From positions 13,919,537-13,983,536 of the forward strand of contig CP093829.1 of assembly GCA_033063855.1 (NCBI GenBank): a DNA stretch of 64,000 bases. Reading direction: 5' to 3'. The notes beneath the pieces are model-generated. The model had not been told where the DNA came from. It searched no databases and saw only the letters and a program-made list of their open reading frames with translations. This stretch comes from Smittia aterrima (Eukaryota; Arthropoda; Insecta; Diptera; Chironomidae). Position numbers and translations under genes: made by a program. This document shows positions 61,444 to 64,000 of this stretch, piece by piece (the stretch's first letter is position 1; each line of letters starts with the position of its first letter).

Positions 61444-61549
61444 AACCGGCTTTCTTTTGAGCATCCTTGACAGCTGACTTAGTATCAATAACGACTGTAA
61501 ATTCTTTAGTTCCTGCATAAGCATCCTTGGCATCTGACTTTGTATTCAC
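61442..61549 (-). pseudogene. Short Lys/Asp/Ala-rich coding remnant, faintly LEA-like
   Basis: On the minus strand a 35-codon frame ends SAVKDAQKKAG and stop. It shows two related units, TKSDAKDAYAGTKEF and TKSAVKDAQKKAG, whose AKDA/KDAQKKAG composition resembles group 3 LEA 11-mer repeats. Two stops precede it in frame. The resemblance could be chance. Recorded because LEA genes are known from one chironomid lineage. Confidence 0.2.
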
Positions 61550-62225
61550 ATGCTATTAACTTGCTTTTAAGTTTCTTTCCTTGTGATGCTCCGAAATCTT
61601 TTTACACCCCCTATGACACTAGCCACGGGCAAAAAGGAGACACTCAGTTCAGTGCACAATTGAGTTTTCCGCTTCCAGCTTATCCGAAAATCTCTGTACA
61701 GGTCCAACATCAACTCCACATTCAGTCAATATTAAATTTTATTTTCTCAAACTTCTCGCCTTGTCCTCGCAACCGGAACTATCGAACTTATTTGAAGTCT
61801 CATCGCTTGTGCGATATAAGATAAATCCCCTCCCAATGTAAGCAAGATTAAGGACAAATTAAGCAATCATCTAAACAAATTATATTGTAGAAATTTTAAT
61901 CACACTGAAAACAAAAATAAAGTTGATCACAAACTTGAAACCAGGGATTTTCGTAAGAATAACAGACATCAATATCCAATGGAGCCACATCAGGATCGAC
62001 AAGCTTTAGTTTTTTCAGGCGGCATATGTTCCTCAAAGAAATTTTAAATTCACCTTGCTATAAAACTATTTGTTGGAGTACTCATAAAAGCTCCTGTAAA
62101 GACTCTTTACTAAAGAGGAAGAGCAGCATTTTATGACACTTTCAGCGTCGATCGACTCGTTACTCAATTTTTGTGAAAGTTCTTTTAAAGGAGTCCAAAT
62201 ATCGATCATTTTCGTATCGACGAAG
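61550..62225. other. Intergenic, weak coding-like traces
   Basis: A plus-strand frame around 61600-61720 (GDTQFSAQLSFPLPAYPKIS) has mixed composition but no family. Nothing else seen. Confidence 0.35.
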
Positions 62226-62394
62226 TTTTTTTTTAATTATTTTATCATATATTTTATTATATAATATAAATGATAATAAAATATATATGAATAAATCTTA
62301 TATGATAATATATGATAATAAAAATTTTAAAAATCGGTTTATCTTTATTTTTGTATTTTATTTATGCTATATAAATAAGAATTATATAAATAAA
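62226..62394. repeat. AT-rich simple repeat tract
   Basis: About 170 bp of almost pure A/T with repeating ATAATATATGATAATA-type units, directly at the 3' end of the formin remnant. Confidence 0.7.
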
Positions 62395-62880
62395 TTATAG
62401 GTCATCCTTAATTCTCAAAATATCTTTAAACAATGTTGTGCCCTTTACTTTCGTGTCTGTCAAACGATTCAAAGCTTGAAGTTTAAATCCGAATGCATTT
62501 CTACTAGCGCCGCGATTCATGTAATTGCCGAGGGCAAGCACAAGTTCCAATAGTTTGCTCAATCTTCGAATACGAGTGACTTCACCCGAAGCTTCCATTA
62601 CGTTCGCAATGCGAGGATGTAAATCGTAGAAAGTCTCGCTGAATCTCTTCTTAAAATATAAACTTCTTAATTTCTGCTCGTAATGGTGAATCCTGCAGAG
62701 AAACGAATTGAAAATTAGTTGTGTTAAGTCAACAATTTTCTCTTTTGTCCTTCTTTGAAATCTCGTATAAGAAGCGATCAGCTCTCGCAAACGAATCAAT
62801 GTCCTCTGAGTGTTCATCTAGCAAGACTCGCTCTTCGGCTGACGGTGTGAATTTTATAAGCTGCTCTAATATATCAATTG
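62395..62880 (-). pseudogene. Truncated formin FH2 domain, formin-like/DAAM class
   Basis: FH2 domains nucleate and cap actin filaments. Minus-strand block 62876-62758 reads DILEQLIKFTPSAEERVLLD, then SEDIDSFARADRFLYEISK. After a stretch with a stop and a canonical acceptor (TTCTCTGCAG), block 62700-62395 reads HHYEQKLRSLYFKKRFSETF, RIRRLSKLLELVLALGNYMN and GFKLQALNRLTDTKVKGTTL, then jumps to FKDILRIKDDL and stop. The LELVLALGNYMNRG core is diagnostic. The donor expected after YEISK is missing (AAGAAG, no GT), and the LLHYLVQ helix is deleted between KGTTL and FKDIL. The rest of the gene (N-terminal domains, FH1, FH2 C-terminus) is absent here. A decayed fragment is the best reading. Confidence 0.7.
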
Positions 62881-62889
62881 AAATTTGAT

Positions 62890-62978
62890 TTTTTTAAAAA
62901 TAAATTTTATGTCATCCTTAATTCTCATAATATCTTTAAACTTCGTCTCAATAATTTGTACGAGATAACGCCGTATGT
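62890..62978 (-). pseudogene. Displaced formin FH2 piece
   Basis: Reads RYLVQIIETKFKDIMRIKDD on the minus strand. It carries the helix missing from the block at 62395-62700 and overlaps it in FKDI(L/M)RIKDD. In a normal formin this follows that block, but here it lies upstream of it on the same strand. A roughly 30-bp direct DNA repeat (62401-62431 and 62911-62941) marks the shared part. Confidence 0.6.
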
Positions 62979-62989
62979 CAATTAGACTT

Positions 62990-64000
62990 CGATTATGTTT
63001 TGAATTTCATCAAAACGGGGCGAATCGTCACTGGAAATCTTCAACTGAACAATGGTTTCTCGCAGCTTATCAACACAAAACACTGGACTCCAGTGGCTGG
63101 AGTCTTCTTGTTTTCAATTATGTCTTCTTTCGACTGCATTTCTTGGGACTTGAAAAAAAAGACAGAAAACTTGAAACTACCTGAGACCTTGGGCCCAATC
63201 AGCTGTTTTCTCGGTGTCTGAACATATTACCTAAAAAAATTGCATGACTTATCTTCTGATTAATTTTTAAGAGTTTTCAACCATAATCGTTCTCTGCTTG
63301 TCAATAAGCTCAAAACTTTTTAATTCAACCATGCACTTTCAATAAAAGATTTTATTCTGCTTGTAATGCTTTTATAAAAAAGCTCGTCATCAATGGGTTC
63401 TGTCCTAAAAGAAATGTTTGTTCAAATTGAAAAACAAATTTTTTTCAATTTACTTGGAGACTTCCTTTTATTCATCTTTACCTTAGTTTTACAAAATGTT
63501 CTCATAATGATTATCCATGATTTTCTTTGAAATAAAATTTTGCCTGGCAAGAACGAAACATAGATTGTAACTGGAGAAATTTTTAAAACAAAAGTAATTC
63601 TCTTCAGTGGAAATTCATGACACTTATTCAGATTTGTTTTTCGTCATCGAAAAGCTAATTTCTTTCTTTGTTTTCTTTTTAAATTAAGAAACAAATTCAA
63701 TTTTAAATCAAATATTAAAAAAGATTGTGCAAAGGCTGCGTAAATTCAAATTAAAAATTAACAAGAAAACCTGTTGCAGCAGCAAGAGATCAAAAAATTG
63801 ATTCAATTAATTTTTAATTTGTACTCTCTAGTTATTTTTATCTTCTAATTGTATTTTTTCATCATTCATAAACTTTATCTTTGTAGTATCTTTTTGAATC
63901 GATCGCTTTGACACAAAACATTTTAATTAAATCATTCGTCCCGATCACAAACGAACAATAAAATAATTGTATCAGACAATTTGTAACATTTTTTTTTATT
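62990..64000. other. Right flank, nothing firm
   Basis: Frames at 62975-63221 have mixed composition, less AT-rich than the surroundings, but no recognised family; they may be more pseudogene debris. From 63230 the sequence is AT-rich without signals. Confidence 0.4.

Overview
This is eukaryotic nuclear DNA from an insect, most likely a nematoceran fly. The evidence is multi-exon genes with short GT-AG introns, AT-rich spacers, and recognisable insect genes (a Robo receptor, bunched/TSC22, ZAD zinc finger, Oatp transporters, SC35-like SR protein). A chironomid midge would fit, but the sequence alone does not fix the species. No tRNA, rRNA, CRISPR or prokaryotic feature was found. Exon models below were built by hand from splice sites and reading frame; every multi-exon gene given as complete keeps one open frame from ATG to stop.

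Left third (1-24.5 kb). The 3' part of a Robo axon-guidance receptor gene runs from 824 to 11771 (Ig3 to the cytoplasmic tail). A large intergenic region follows. It contains a TIR-bounded DNA element (14778-15790) carrying an 805-bp, intron-containing, nearly identical piece of the cathepsin L gene that lies about 11 kb downstream in the opposite orientation. A five-exon secreted Ly6-like gene sits at 18933-19562 on the minus strand.

Middle (22.7-45.6 kb). A compact housekeeping cluster holds TRMT1-type tRNA methyltransferase (minus) divergent from an ICT1-type mitochondrial release factor (plus), then the intact cathepsin L gene, a ZAD-C2H2 zinc-finger gene, and a convergent MRM3-type mitochondrial rRNA methyltransferase. 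The bunched/TSC22 locus (31.3-44.4 kb) has one long first coding exon and four further candidate alternative first exons, all phase-compatible with the shared TSC-box exons.

Right third (45.6-64 kb). Two divergent Oatp/SLCO transporter genes are arranged head to head; one has a long acidic Ser/Thr-rich extracellular insert, the other has lost the usual family signature. Next come an SC35/SRSF2 splicing-factor gene and a divergent eRF3 translation-termination GTPase gene. From 58.7 to 63 kb the window becomes a gene graveyard: a broken Rad17 checkpoint gene, a MITE with perfect 26-bp terminal inverted repeats, a frameshifted unidentified gene, and scrambled formin FH2 pieces.

The most interesting signal is the TIR element that has captured a gene fragment at DNA level (introns kept) and rearranged it internally. 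The second is the pseudogene/MITE cluster at the right end.
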